From NCBI GenBank assembly GCA_025060295.1, contig JANXCH010000020.1, positions 1 to 50,511 on the forward strand: a DNA stretch of 50,511 bases, in the 5' to 3' direction. The position numbers were made by a program, and so were the translations under genes. Below, in pieces: positions 37,431 through 44,623 of this stretch (within the stretch, counting starts at the first letter, position 1; each line of letters opens with the position of its first letter). The notes beneath the pieces were generated by a model, which saw nothing but the letters and a program-made list of their open reading frames with translations, was not told the origin of the DNA and did not search any database. This stretch comes from Dehalococcoidia bacterium. GTDB taxonomy: Bacteria > Chloroflexota > Dehalococcoidia > Lucifugimonadales > HRBIN23.

Positions 37431-38663
37431 GTGGCCTTCGGACTGTATCTGCACATCCCCTTCTGTGCCACAAAGTGCCCCTATTGCGACTTCAATACCT
37501 ACCAGGGGATCTTGACCCTTCTCCCAACCTACTTGGAGGCTTTGCGTCGGGAGATTCTCCTCTGGGGTGAGGCCCTTCAGCATCGCACGGCTGACACCCT
37601 TTACCTGGGCGGTGGCACCCCCTCACTCCTATCCCCGTGCCAACTGGCGTCCCTGTTGGACACAGTGCGAACGGCGTTTCGTGTGGCGCCGGGTGCGGAG
37701 GTTACCGCCGAGGCCAACCCCGATGACATCACGTTGGAGTGGTGTGCCGGGGCACGCCAGGCGGGTATCAACCGCCTGAGCATAGGTGTCCAGAGCCTCA
37801 ACGACCGCCACTTGCGCCTGTTGGGGCGTCGCCACACAGCCCGGGATGCGCAAGCGGCCTACGCCACGGCGCGGCAAGCCGGCTTCACCAACATCAACCT
37901 GGACCTGATGTTCGGCCTGCCATACCAGACTTTGGAGGACTGGCAGGAAACCCTCCAACAGGCCGTAGCCCTGCGGCCGGAACATCTGTCAGCTTACTGC
38001 CTGACCCTTGAGGAGGGGACACCTCTGGAGCACTGGGTGCGCCAGGGCCGTCTACCCACCCCCGACCCCGATCTCTCTGCCGATATGTATACCTGGGCTG
38101 AGGCATTCTTGGAGCAAGAAGGCTACCAGCACTATGAGATTTCCAACTGGTCACGGCCTGGCTATTTATCCCGCCACAACCTGCTCTACTGGACGGGAGG
38201 CGAATACCTAGGGTGTGGGCCGGGTGCCCACTCCTATCTGGGAGGCGTCCGCTTCGCCAACCTGAAAAGCCCCCAGCGCTACATCCGTGCTCTGGGCGGC
38301 GTGCCCCGCTCCTTCCCAGGTTGGGAAAAGCTCCCCGGCTGGTTGGCGGTAGAGTGGGCCGAGGCCCTGGACCCCTGGACTCAAGTGGAGGAGGCGCTTA
38401 TGCTGGGTCTGCGCCTGGTGGAGGGCGTTTCTTGGGAAAGCGTGGAACGGCGCTGCGGTGTTGCCATAACAGCGGCGTTGACTCCCCTGTGGGACGAGGT
38501 GGAGGGGCTGGGGCTGGTGGAACGCACGGAGGGGGGCATTCGCTTGACACCGCGTGGGCGTCTGCTGGGGAACGAGGTCTTTTGGCGCATCGCTGGCTTC
38601 TGTCAAAGGCAGAGGACATCTGCTCTGGTGCGACGCTACCATAACCATGGAAAAGGGGTTTGA
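37431..38663 (+). CDS. hemW: Radical SAM heme chaperone HemW-like protein
   Basis: HemW is a radical-SAM-fold heme chaperone related to HemN. The 410-residue protein has the cluster motif HIPFCATKCPYCDFNTY, LYLGGGTPSLL, ANPDDITLEW, SIGVQSLNDRHLRLLGR, DLMFGLPYQTLEDW and the C-terminal HNLLYWTGGEYLGCGPGAHSY signature. HemN-specific residues were not verified, so coproporphyrinogen dehydrogenase activity is not claimed. GTG 37431 follows TAGGAGGCG, 8 bases after the GTPase gene. Confidence 0.9.
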   Translation: MAFGLYLHIPFCATKCPYCDFNTYQGILTLLPTYLEALRREILLWGEALQHRTADTLYLGGGTPSLLSPCQLASLLDTVRTAFRVAPGAEVTAEANPDDITLEWCAGARQAGINRLSIGVQSLNDRHLRLLGRRHTARDAQAAYATARQAGFTNINLDLMFGLPYQTLEDWQETLQQAVALRPEHLSAYCLTLEEGTPLEHWVRQGRLPTPDPDLSADMYTWAEAFLEQEGYQHYEISNWSRPGYLSRHNLLYWTGGEYLGCGPGAHSYLGGVRFANLKSPQRYIRALGGVPRSFPGWEKLPGWLAVEWAEALDPWTQVEEALMLGLRLVEGVSWESVERRCGVAITAALTPLWDEVEGLGLVERTEGGIRLTPRGRLLGNEVFWRIAGFCQRQRTSALVRRYHNHGKGV

Positions 38664-38677
38664 CATAAGGAGGTGCG

Positions 38678-39853
38678 ATGGACGCTCGGCGTGCAGTGGC
38701 CGACCTGAAGGAGGAGATAGTCTCCCTGCGGCGCGACCTGCATATGCACCCCGAAACGGCCTTCACCGAGGAGCGCACGGCAGCGCTCATAGCGCGGCGT
38801 CTGCGTGGCTTGGGCTACACGGTGCGGGAGAAGGTGGGGAGAACGGGTGTGGTGGCCCTGTTGGAGACAGGGGAGCCTGGCCCCACCCTGGCCATCCGCG
38901 CCGATATAGATGCCCTCCCCATTCAGGAGGTCCCCGGGCGTCCCTACGGCTCCCGTGTGGCGGGCAAGATGCACGCCTGAGGCCACGACGGGCACACGGC
39001 GGTCGCCGTGGCGGTGGCCACCATCCTGGCGCGGAACACACAAGCCCTACGGGGGCGTCTGCTGTTCGTCTTCCAGCCGGCGGAGGAGATTATGCAGGGG
39101 GCACGAGCCATGCTGGAGGATGGGGCTTTCAAGGATCCGCGCCCCGATTGGGTCATCGGCTTCCACGTGGACAACACCGCCCCGGCCGGACGGGTGGGCG
39201 TGCGGGCGGGCACCGTCTGGGCGGCAGCCGACCAACTGCGTCTCACCTTCAAAGGGCGCAGTGCCCACGGTGCCATGCCCCACCTGTCGGTGGATGCCAT
39301 CACCATCACCGCCTTTGCCCTTTCGGCCATCCAGAACATCGTGGCGCGGGAGGTCATCCCCACCCAGCCCGCCGTGGTTACCTTCGGGACGATTCACGGG
39401 GGCACAGCCTTCAACATCGTGGCGGACAAGGTGGAACTGACGGGCACCGTGCGCACCTTTGACGAGCGCCTGCGCTCCTTCATCCTCGAGCGCATAGAAA
39501 CCACCGCCAAAGGGGTCGCCACTGCCCTGCGGGGCGAGGCGGTGGTGGAGCATCTCAACGGGTGTCCCGCAGTATACAACGACGCCGGGGTAACTGCCGT
39601 GGTGCGGCGCGCCGCTGTAGAAACAGTCGGCCCTGAGCGGGTCGTGGAGCCAGACCTGACCACCACCTCCGATGATATGGCCCTCTTTCTCCAAGAGGTG
39701 CCGGGGTGCTACTTCACGGTGGGGACCCACAACCCCTCCAAAGGGGCCACGGGTGCCCACCATAGCCCCGAGTTTGACATCGACGAGGACGCCCTCCCCG
39801 TCGCCGCCGAAATTATGGTGCGCACAGCGTTGGCCTATTTGGGTAAGCGCTAG
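38678..39853 (+). CDS. M20-family metallo-amidohydrolase with predicted selenocysteine (in-frame TGA)
   Basis: The frame encodes 391 residues if TGA at 38978-38980 is decoded as Sec101. M20D amidohydrolases cleave N-acyl or amino-acid conjugates with a two-metal site. Visible motifs are RRDLHMHPE, IRADIDALPI, KMHA-TGA-GHDGHTA, FQPAEE (E136 catalytic, E137 ligand), GFHVD (H163) and AHHSPEFDIDEDAL. In this family the TGA position is normally a metal-binding cysteine in MHACGHDGHTA. AAGGAGGTGCG precedes the ATG. Both sides of the TGA are in one frame, uninterrupted and conserved, a SECIS-like hairpin follows, and selB is 5 kb away. Alternatives are a Cys-to-TGA mutation, a sequencing error, or two fragments. 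Selenocysteine is the best reading. Confidence 0.85.
38978..39019 (+). promoter_or_regulatory. Predicted bacterial SECIS element with its UGA codon
   Basis: The TGA (38978-38980) is followed at once by GGCCAC (38981-38986), which pairs with GTGGCC (39014-39019). Inside, CACGGC (38995-39000) pairs with GCCGTG (39005-39010), closing a GGTC tetraloop at 39001-39004. The apical loop begins 20 bases after the TGA. E. coli fdhF also places GGUC in its SECIS loop at a similar distance. The bulged U of the fdhF element is not obvious. Confidence 0.7.
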
Positions 39854-39965
39854 AGGACTTGACATAAACAGCCAGCTCGTTTCCCGTTTTGGGGCGAGGG
39901 CTTTCTCTCGGGGGGGTAAGGGGGCTTCTAACGGTTCAATGCGCGGGAGAAGACGCCTGCGGCGA

Positions 39966-40418
39966 CTACACTATGCTCTGCTCTAACCACCGGCGCAGGT
40001 CTTGGGCGTGTTCCCGATAGTGCTGGTAGGTATCGGTGCGGAGGCGCTGTTGGATAGCCCGCAGGGCGAAGAGGGTATCAGGAAGCCCCCGCAAAAAGTC
40101 CATCATCTCCCCGTGGTTTTGGTAAAAGTCGGCCAGCACCGCGTCTAGCGACAGGGAGCGTTTACCCTCTACGGCGCGGGCGTTGAAGGCATCAATATCC
40201 CGATATTGGCGCATCCGCCGATGCTCCAGAAAACGCTGGATGTTCTCCACCACCTCCTCCTCCCAGGTGGTGATGTGGCCGCACAGGTCTTTGACCGTCC
40301 AGGAGCCCACCACGCCCGGCACCTCCCATCTGTCGGGCGGGACTTGGTCCAGCACCTCCAGGAGTTCCCGCCAGGCCTGTTCAATCTCTTCCAGGATGCG
40401 CAGCTTGCGGGCCATCAT
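39966..40418 (-). CDS. DinB-like four-helix protein
   Basis: The 150-residue all-helical protein begins MMARKLRILEEIEQAWREL. It has WTVKDLCGHITTWEEEVVEN and a C-terminal DTYQHYREHAQDLRRWLE, with histidines in positions typical of DinB/maleylpyruvate-isomerase-like metal sites (GHITTWEE and YREHAQDL). ATG 40418 follows GAGGAGGAG; upstream frame from 40718 is a shadow of the neighbour. It overlaps the end of the acyl-CoA synthetase gene by 38 bases. DinB-like proteins include thiol-dependent transferases, but the substrate is unknown. Confidence 0.75.
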   Translation of the reverse strand: MMARKLRILEEIEQAWRELLEVLDQVPPDRWEVPGVVGSWTVKDLCGHITTWEEEVVENIQRFLEHRRMRQYRDIDAFNARAVEGKRSLSLDAVLADFYQNHGEMMDFLRGLPDTLFALRAIQQRLRTDTYQHYREHAQDLRRWLEQSIV

Positions 40419-41874
40419 GGGGGGACTCCTCCTCATCCCGCTCACGGTAATAGGTGGCGAGGCGTGCCAGAGACCGAGCGGCACGCCGCACAGTGGGGAA
40501 GGTGGCCACACCCGCGGCGGCCAGGGTCTCCCGCAGTTCCCGGATGATCTCCCTCTGCCAGGGCTGGTGGGCCAGGGTATCCCCCAGCACCACCGCCACG
40601 GGCTTGCAGGCGCGCTGTGCAATTTGGATAAAGGCCTGCACCGTGGCGCGGGTGCGGGGAACCCCATCGGGATGCTCCAAAGGGAAGTGCTCCCCCACAT
40701 TGGCGATGAGTAAGTCAAAGGCGGGGTGGTCTGCCATCATCCCCAGGACGCGCTCCACGGTCAGGGGGCTTCCCAGGAGGATGGAGCCATCAGCCGGGTT
40801 GCTGAGCCAGTCGGCCAAGGAAGGGTCTAGCTCTCGCCAAACCTGGCGCATATCATCGGGGATGGGCACAACCCGTAGGCCGGCCTCCTCGCAGTCGTCG
40901 GCCGAGGCGACGCTGCGCCCTCCCCCACCCCCAACCACGCCCACCCGCACCCCTGCGCTGGGCTTGCAGAAGGCACAGGCGATGGCGGTGTCGATCATCT
41001 CCTCAAGGGTATCCACCCAAATGGCCCCTGCCTGACGCACCAGAGCCTGCCACAATTGGCGCTCCCCTGCCAGGGACGCGGTATGGGAGGCGACGGCGCG
41101 ATGCCCAGCAAGGGTGCGTCCCCCTTTCAAAACGATCACGGGTTTGCTTTTACTTGCTTTGCGCAGAGCTTGGAAAAACCGCCGCCCCTCTCTTGCCCCT
41201 TCAATGTAGGCGCAGATAACCCGGGTATCAAGGTCGTCGGCGAAGTACTCCATAAAATCGGCCTCGTTCAGGTCTGCGGCGTTGCCGTAACTTATCACCT
41301 TACTGAAGCGCAGGCCCCGTAAGGATGCTTCCCAGACCATCTCCACTGCATTGCCCCCGCTTTGGGAGAGCATCCCCACTGGTCCCGCCTCTTTGGGCAA
41401 ACCATGCTTGAAACTGATGCCCATCTTGGGATAGTAGAGGCCCATGCAGTTGGGGCCGATGATGCGGATGCCCGCCTGGCGTGCCCGCCGCAGGAACTCC
41501 TGCTCCAGTTGGGCGGCGTCGGGCCGTCCTGTCTCGCTGAAGCGGGCTGTATAGGAGTGGATTAGGCGCACCCCCTTGCGCACGCACTGATCCACCACCT
41601 CCAAGATGTTGGATGCGGGTATACTGGAGATGACATAATCTATCCGCCCCGGCACAGCCAACAGACTAGGGTATGCCTTCAGTCCGAGGATCTGCGGAGC
41701 GCGGGGGTGAATGGGGTAAATGGAGCCGGGGAAGCCGGCCTCTTGCAGGATGCGCACATAACGATGGCCCATCTTCTCCGGGTCAGGGGAGGCTCCCACG
41801 ACAGCGATGGAGCGGGGGTGCAAAAGGGCATCCAGGTCGCTACGCACAACGGCCTCCTCGGGCAAACCCTGCAT
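40381..41874 (-). CDS. NDP-forming acyl-CoA synthetase alpha-type protein (CoA-binding)
   Basis: The 497-residue protein has an N-terminal CoA-binding Rossmann domain (RSIAVVGASPDPEKMGHRYV and IIGPNCMGLYYPKMG), then two succinyl-CoA-ligase-like domains with GMLSQSGGNAVEMVWEA, VISYGNAADLNEADFMEYFA and the phosphohistidine-type AVASHTASLAGE. It resembles the alpha part of ADP-forming acetyl-CoA synthetases. No ATP-grasp beta subunit is adjacent or fused, so the partner is elsewhere or the function has diverged. ATG 41874 has GGAG upstream; a GTG further in is a possible alternative. Confidence 0.82.
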   Translation of the reverse strand: MQGLPEEAVVRSDLDALLHPRSIAVVGASPDPEKMGHRYVRILQEAGFPGSIYPIHPRAPQILGLKAYPSLLAVPGRIDYVISSIPASNILEVVDQCVRKGVRLIHSYTARFSETGRPDAAQLEQEFLRRARQAGIRIIGPNCMGLYYPKMGISFKHGLPKEAGPVGMLSQSGGNAVEMVWEASLRGLRFSKVISYGNAADLNEADFMEYFADDLDTRVICAYIEGAREGRRFFQALRKASKSKPVIVLKGGRTLAGHRAVASHTASLAGERQLWQALVRQAGAIWVDTLEEMIDTAIACAFCKPSAGVRVGVVGGGGGRSVASADDCEEAGLRVVPIPDDMRQVWRELDPSLADWLSNPADGSILLGSPLTVERVLGMMADHPAFDLLIANVGEHFPLEHPDGVPRTRATVQAFIQIAQRACKPVAVVLGDTLAHQPWQREIIRELRETLAAAGVATFPTVRRAARSLARLATYYRERDEEESPHDGPQAAHPGRD

Positions 41875-41899
41875 CTGGCTCCATTATGGGGCCTGTTTT

Positions 41900-41941
41900 T
41901 TGCGTGGACAAGCGTAATACTAATTGATACCATCCACGCAA
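41900..41941 (+). promoter_or_regulatory. Nine-base inverted repeat in the divergent promoter region
   Basis: TTGCGTGGA (41900-41908) and TCCACGCAA (41933-41941) are perfect inverted copies 24 bases apart, between the minus-strand acyl-CoA synthetase gene and the plus-strand lipoprotein gene. On the minus strand TTGCGT is followed after 16 bases by TATTAC, a plausible promoter for the synthetase gene. The repeat may be an operator. The right arm abuts the lipoprotein ribosome-binding site. Confidence 0.5.
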
Positions 41942-41951
41942 GGAGGGGAGT

Positions 41952-42761
41952 ATGCGTCTCCTTATTGCGACGTGTTGGACAAGCCTGTGGATAAGCCTGG
42001 TCTTGGTGGCGTGTGCACGCGCTCCGGCAGCGGCCCCCACGCCCACACCACGCCCAACACCAACCCCTATAGCCACACCCACACCCTCCCCGGTTGTGGC
42101 TCCCCAGGCCACCCCCCTCCCGAGCACCCCTACTCCACCTCCACTAGCTGCCACGCCCACCCCGACGCCTTCCCCGGCTCCCACACCCACTGCCACTCCG
42201 GCGCCTTCTCGGCCGACCACCGGCCTGGTGCGCCTGGAGGTGGGCGCAGGGAGCGAGGCGCGCTACCGCGTGCGGGAGCAATTGGTGCGCTTGCCCTTTC
42301 CCACAGATGCCGTCGGCACCACACAGGCTGTAACCGGAGCCATTCTGGTGGATCCTATGACCTTGACGGTGCACGAAGGCTCCAAGTTTACTGTTGACCT
42401 GCGCACTTTGCAAAGCGACGAGAGCCGGCGGGATCGTTTCATTCAGCAAAATACCCTAGAGACCCACAGGTATCCCTATGCGGAGTTCGTCCCTCGGCGC
42501 GTGCTGGGGTTGGCGGGGCCTCTGCCCACGCAGGGCACCGCCCGCTTCCAGATAGAGGGGGATATGACGGTGCACGGTGTTACCCGCACTGTGGTATGGG
42601 ATGTGGAGGCTACCTTTAGCCCCACAGGGGTGCAGGCTCAGGCGAAGACCGCTTTCCGTTTCGGGGACTTCCAGATGGAGATTCCTCGGGTGATGGCGGT
42701 GCTAAGTGTGGAGGACAACATCCGCCTGGAGGTGGACCTGCGCCTCGAGCGCAAGGAATGA
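41952..42761 (+). CDS. YceI-domain lipoprotein
   Basis: The 269-residue protein has a signal peptide with lipobox LVAC (C21), so it is predicted to be lipid-anchored outside the membrane. About 65 residues of Pro/Thr/Ala-rich linker follow. The YceI domain (about 100-269) has GTTQAVTGAILVDPMTLTV, TLQSDESRRDRFIQQNTLE, RYPYAEFVP and GDMTVHGVTRTVVWDVEA, the usual YceI order. YceI proteins bind polyisoprenoids or related amphipathic ligands in a beta barrel. The actual ligand here is unknown. The gene is divergent from the acyl-CoA synthetase gene. Confidence 0.88.
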   Translation: MRLLIATCWTSLWISLVLVACARAPAAAPTPTPRPTPTPIATPTPSPVVAPQATPLPSTPTPPPLAATPTPTPSPAPTPTATPAPSRPTTGLVRLEVGAGSEARYRVREQLVRLPFPTDAVGTTQAVTGAILVDPMTLTVHEGSKFTVDLRTLQSDESRRDRFIQQNTLETHRYPYAEFVPRRVLGLAGPLPTQGTARFQIEGDMTVHGVTRTVVWDVEATFSPTGVQAQAKTAFRFGDFQMEIPRVMAVLSVEDNIRLEVDLRLERKE

Positions 42762-42767
42762 GGCAGC

Positions 42768-43283
42768 CTAGCCAGAGCGCTTGAGGAAGCGGGCCATCTC
42801 CTCCCGCGCCTCCCGCTCCTGGATCGCCTCCCGCTTCTCGTACTGGCGTTTGCCTTTGGCCAGGCCCAGTTCCACTTTGGCCAGCCTACCCTTGATGTAG
42901 ACCTTCAGGGGAACAAGGGTCATCCCCCTCCGTGCCAGGGAGCCGATGATATCGTCAATTTGAGCACGGCGTAGGAGGAGTTTGCGGGGGCGTGTGGGCG
43001 GATGGTTATGGGGACCACCCTTGCTGTAGGGGGCGATATGGCAGTTGTAGAGCCATATCTCCCCCCCTTCGGGACGGGCATAGGCGTCCCGAATCTGGAT
43101 ACGCCCCTCCCGAATAGACTTAATCTCTGTTCCCTTCAAAGCGATGCCCGCCTCGTAGGTCTCTAAGATATGGTAGTCGTGGTAGGCCTTCCGATTGACG
43201 GTAATGACCTTGATGGCCGGCTTTCGCTGGGGGGCCGGTGTCTGCGAAGATGGGGCTGTAGGCTGTGGCTTGGGCTTAGGCAC
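42768..43283 (-). CDS. smpB: SsrA-binding protein SmpB
   Basis: SmpB binds tmRNA and rescues stalled ribosomes by trans-translation. The 171-residue protein has a Pro/Lys-rich N-terminal tail, then NRKAYHDYHILETYEAGIAL, LKGTEIKSIREGRIQIRDAY, HIAPYSKGGPHNHPPTRPRK and the C-terminal LGLAKGKRQYEKREAI helix. A strong core match is clear. It starts 5 bases after the ctpA-type gene ends, so they are probably co-transcribed. I found no tmRNA gene in the window. Confidence 0.95.
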   Translation of the reverse strand: MPKPKPQPTAPSSQTPAPQRKPAIKVITVNRKAYHDYHILETYEAGIALKGTEIKSIREGRIQIRDAYARPEGGEIWLYNCHIAPYSKGGPHNHPPTRPRKLLLRRAQIDDIIGSLARRGMTLVPLKVYIKGRLAKVELGLAKGKRQYEKREAIQEREAREEMARFLKRSG

Positions 43284-43287
43284 GGCT

Positions 43288-44490
43288 TTAGCCCTGGGTC
43301 GCCGCGATGGCTTGTTTCAACACCTCCAGGGCCTTCTCTAACTGAGGATCCCCGCGACGGGCGATGGCCGGCACCTCCACATCGGGGGTGAGGCCCTGGC
43401 CTTCAATGAGCCGTCCATTGGGGGTGTACCAATGGGCGTAGGTGTAGTAAAGGCCTCCCCCATCGGACAGGGGCCGCAGAAGGTTCACGCTCCCCTTGCC
43501 CAGGGTCTTGGTGCCCACCACCTGCGCCCGTCCATGATCTTGGAGTGCACCCGCTACCACCTCGCTCCCACTGGCCGAAAACTGGTTGACTAGCACCACC
43601 AGGGGGATATCGGTGGCGATTCCCCCCGGGCGCACCCGCCAATCGGTGCGCCGGCCGTTGCCGTCTACTTCGTACACGACCAGTCCGCTTTTCAGAAAGT
43701 GGCTGGTGATGTTCACCGCCACGCTGAGGTAGCCCCCTGGGTTATTGCGCAAATCCAGCACGATGCCCTTCGCTCCCTTCTGGCGCGCCTCCTGCACCTT
43801 CTGCACGAAACTCGGCTCGGTGTTCTCGTAAAAAGCGCTAATACGGATATAAGCCACCCCATCGCTCATCATGTTCATGAAAACGCTCTCTAAGCGGATG
43901 ATATCCCGCACGATGGTAACCTCTACGGGCTCAGATTCCCCCAGGTGGAGGATGGTAAGGCGCACGGGCGTGCCCCGCGGGCCACGGATGCGGGACACCG
44001 CCTGCATCACCGTCCAGCCGTCGGTTTTCTCTCCGTCCACCGCAAGCACGATATCCCCCGGGCGCAGCCCCGCTTTCTCGGCGGGGCTCCCCGGCATGGG
44101 GTTCAAAATAATCCGGCCATTGCGCAGGAACACCTCCGCCCCTATCCCGCTAAAACTCCCCCGGAAGTCTTGGGACTCCCGCAGGTAGCGATCCGGTGGC
44201 AGGTAGTCGGTGTGGGGATCTTGCAAGGTCTCCAGCATGCCTTTGATTGCGCCCCGTGCCAGGATGTCCGGTTGAATTTTGGACTTGTCCACATACTCTC
44301 GGGAGAGGATGGTGTACGCCTCCCAAAGGGCCTTGAACTCCTTGGGCACCTCTTCGGGTATCTGCACGGAAAGGGCGGGCGGGTGCGTCTGGTCGGGGGT
44401 GGGGGTGGAAGCCGCCTGGGGGGTCTGCCGACACCCTATAACCCCCACGAGAACCGCAATCACAGCCCACAGCAGCCAGTGCCTGCGCAT
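43288..44490 (-). CDS. S41-family C-terminal-processing (PDZ) protease, lipoprotein
   Basis: The 400-residue protein has a signal peptide ending in IGC (C20), a Thr/Pro spacer, a PDZ domain (about 120-200, FSGIGAEVFLRNGRIIL and GLRPGDIVLAVDGEKT), and the S41 domain with LDLRNNPGGYLSVAV, VLVNQFSASGSEVVAGAL (catalytic Ser) and GTKTLGKGSVNLL (catalytic Lys). It ends DVEVPAIARRGDPQLEKAL. It is a CtpA-type tail-specific protease likely anchored outside the membrane. smpB lies downstream in the same direction. Confidence 0.92.
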   Translation of the reverse strand: MRRHWLLWAVIAVLVGVIGCRQTPQAASTPTPDQTHPPALSVQIPEEVPKEFKALWEAYTILSREYVDKSKIQPDILARGAIKGMLETLQDPHTDYLPPDRYLRESQDFRGSFSGIGAEVFLRNGRIILNPMPGSPAEKAGLRPGDIVLAVDGEKTDGWTVMQAVSRIRGPRGTPVRLTILHLGESEPVEVTIVRDIIRLESVFMNMMSDGVAYIRISAFYENTEPSFVQKVQEARQKGAKGIVLDLRNNPGGYLSVAVNITSHFLKSGLVVYEVDGNGRRTDWRVRPGGIATDIPLVVLVNQFSASGSEVVAGALQDHGRAQVVGTKTLGKGSVNLLRPLSDGGGLYYTYAHWYTPNGRLIEGQGLTPDVEVPAIARRGDPQLEKALEVLKQAIAATQG

Positions 44491-44564
44491 ACCGACCTCC
44501 CCCTTGAGGCCCCCGCGCGTGCCTGCGCGGCACGGGGGCTTCTGGGGTCATGCTAGCATACCCG

Positions 44565-44593
44565 TTGACAAGTGAGCAGGTTGGTGTTAGGAT
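44565..44593 (+). promoter_or_regulatory. Promoter of the HMG-CoA-synthase-like gene
   Basis: TTGACA (44565-44570) and TAGGAT (44588-44593) are exactly 17 bases apart. The start codon at 44624 has CGAAGGAGCG before it. It is divergent from the minus-strand ctpA-type gene, whose leader contains an imperfect GC-rich hairpin. Confidence 0.7.
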
Positions 44594-44623
44594 AGGGGCG
44601 GCATTTCACACGAAGGAGCGCCC

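Noticed and set aside
38978-39007. Reading the M20 gene as two separate genes or a pseudogene with a nonsense mutation
   Set aside because: The TGA falls exactly on the conserved metal-ligand cysteine, both sides stay in one frame with intact motifs, a hairpin follows, and selB is nearby. Kept as an alternative but not the main call.
39854-39965. Possible tRNA-Sec in the gap after the M20 gene
   Set aside because: A GGTTCAAT string resembles a T-loop or UCA anticodon loop, but the flanking bases do not pair into a tRNA and no CCA end or acceptor stem is found.
41952-42240. Low-complexity Pro/Thr repeats in the lipoprotein as a CRISPR-like or tandem repeat
   Set aside because: The bases encode an in-frame Pro/Thr/Ala linker between a lipobox and a YceI domain, with no regular repeat-spacer pattern.
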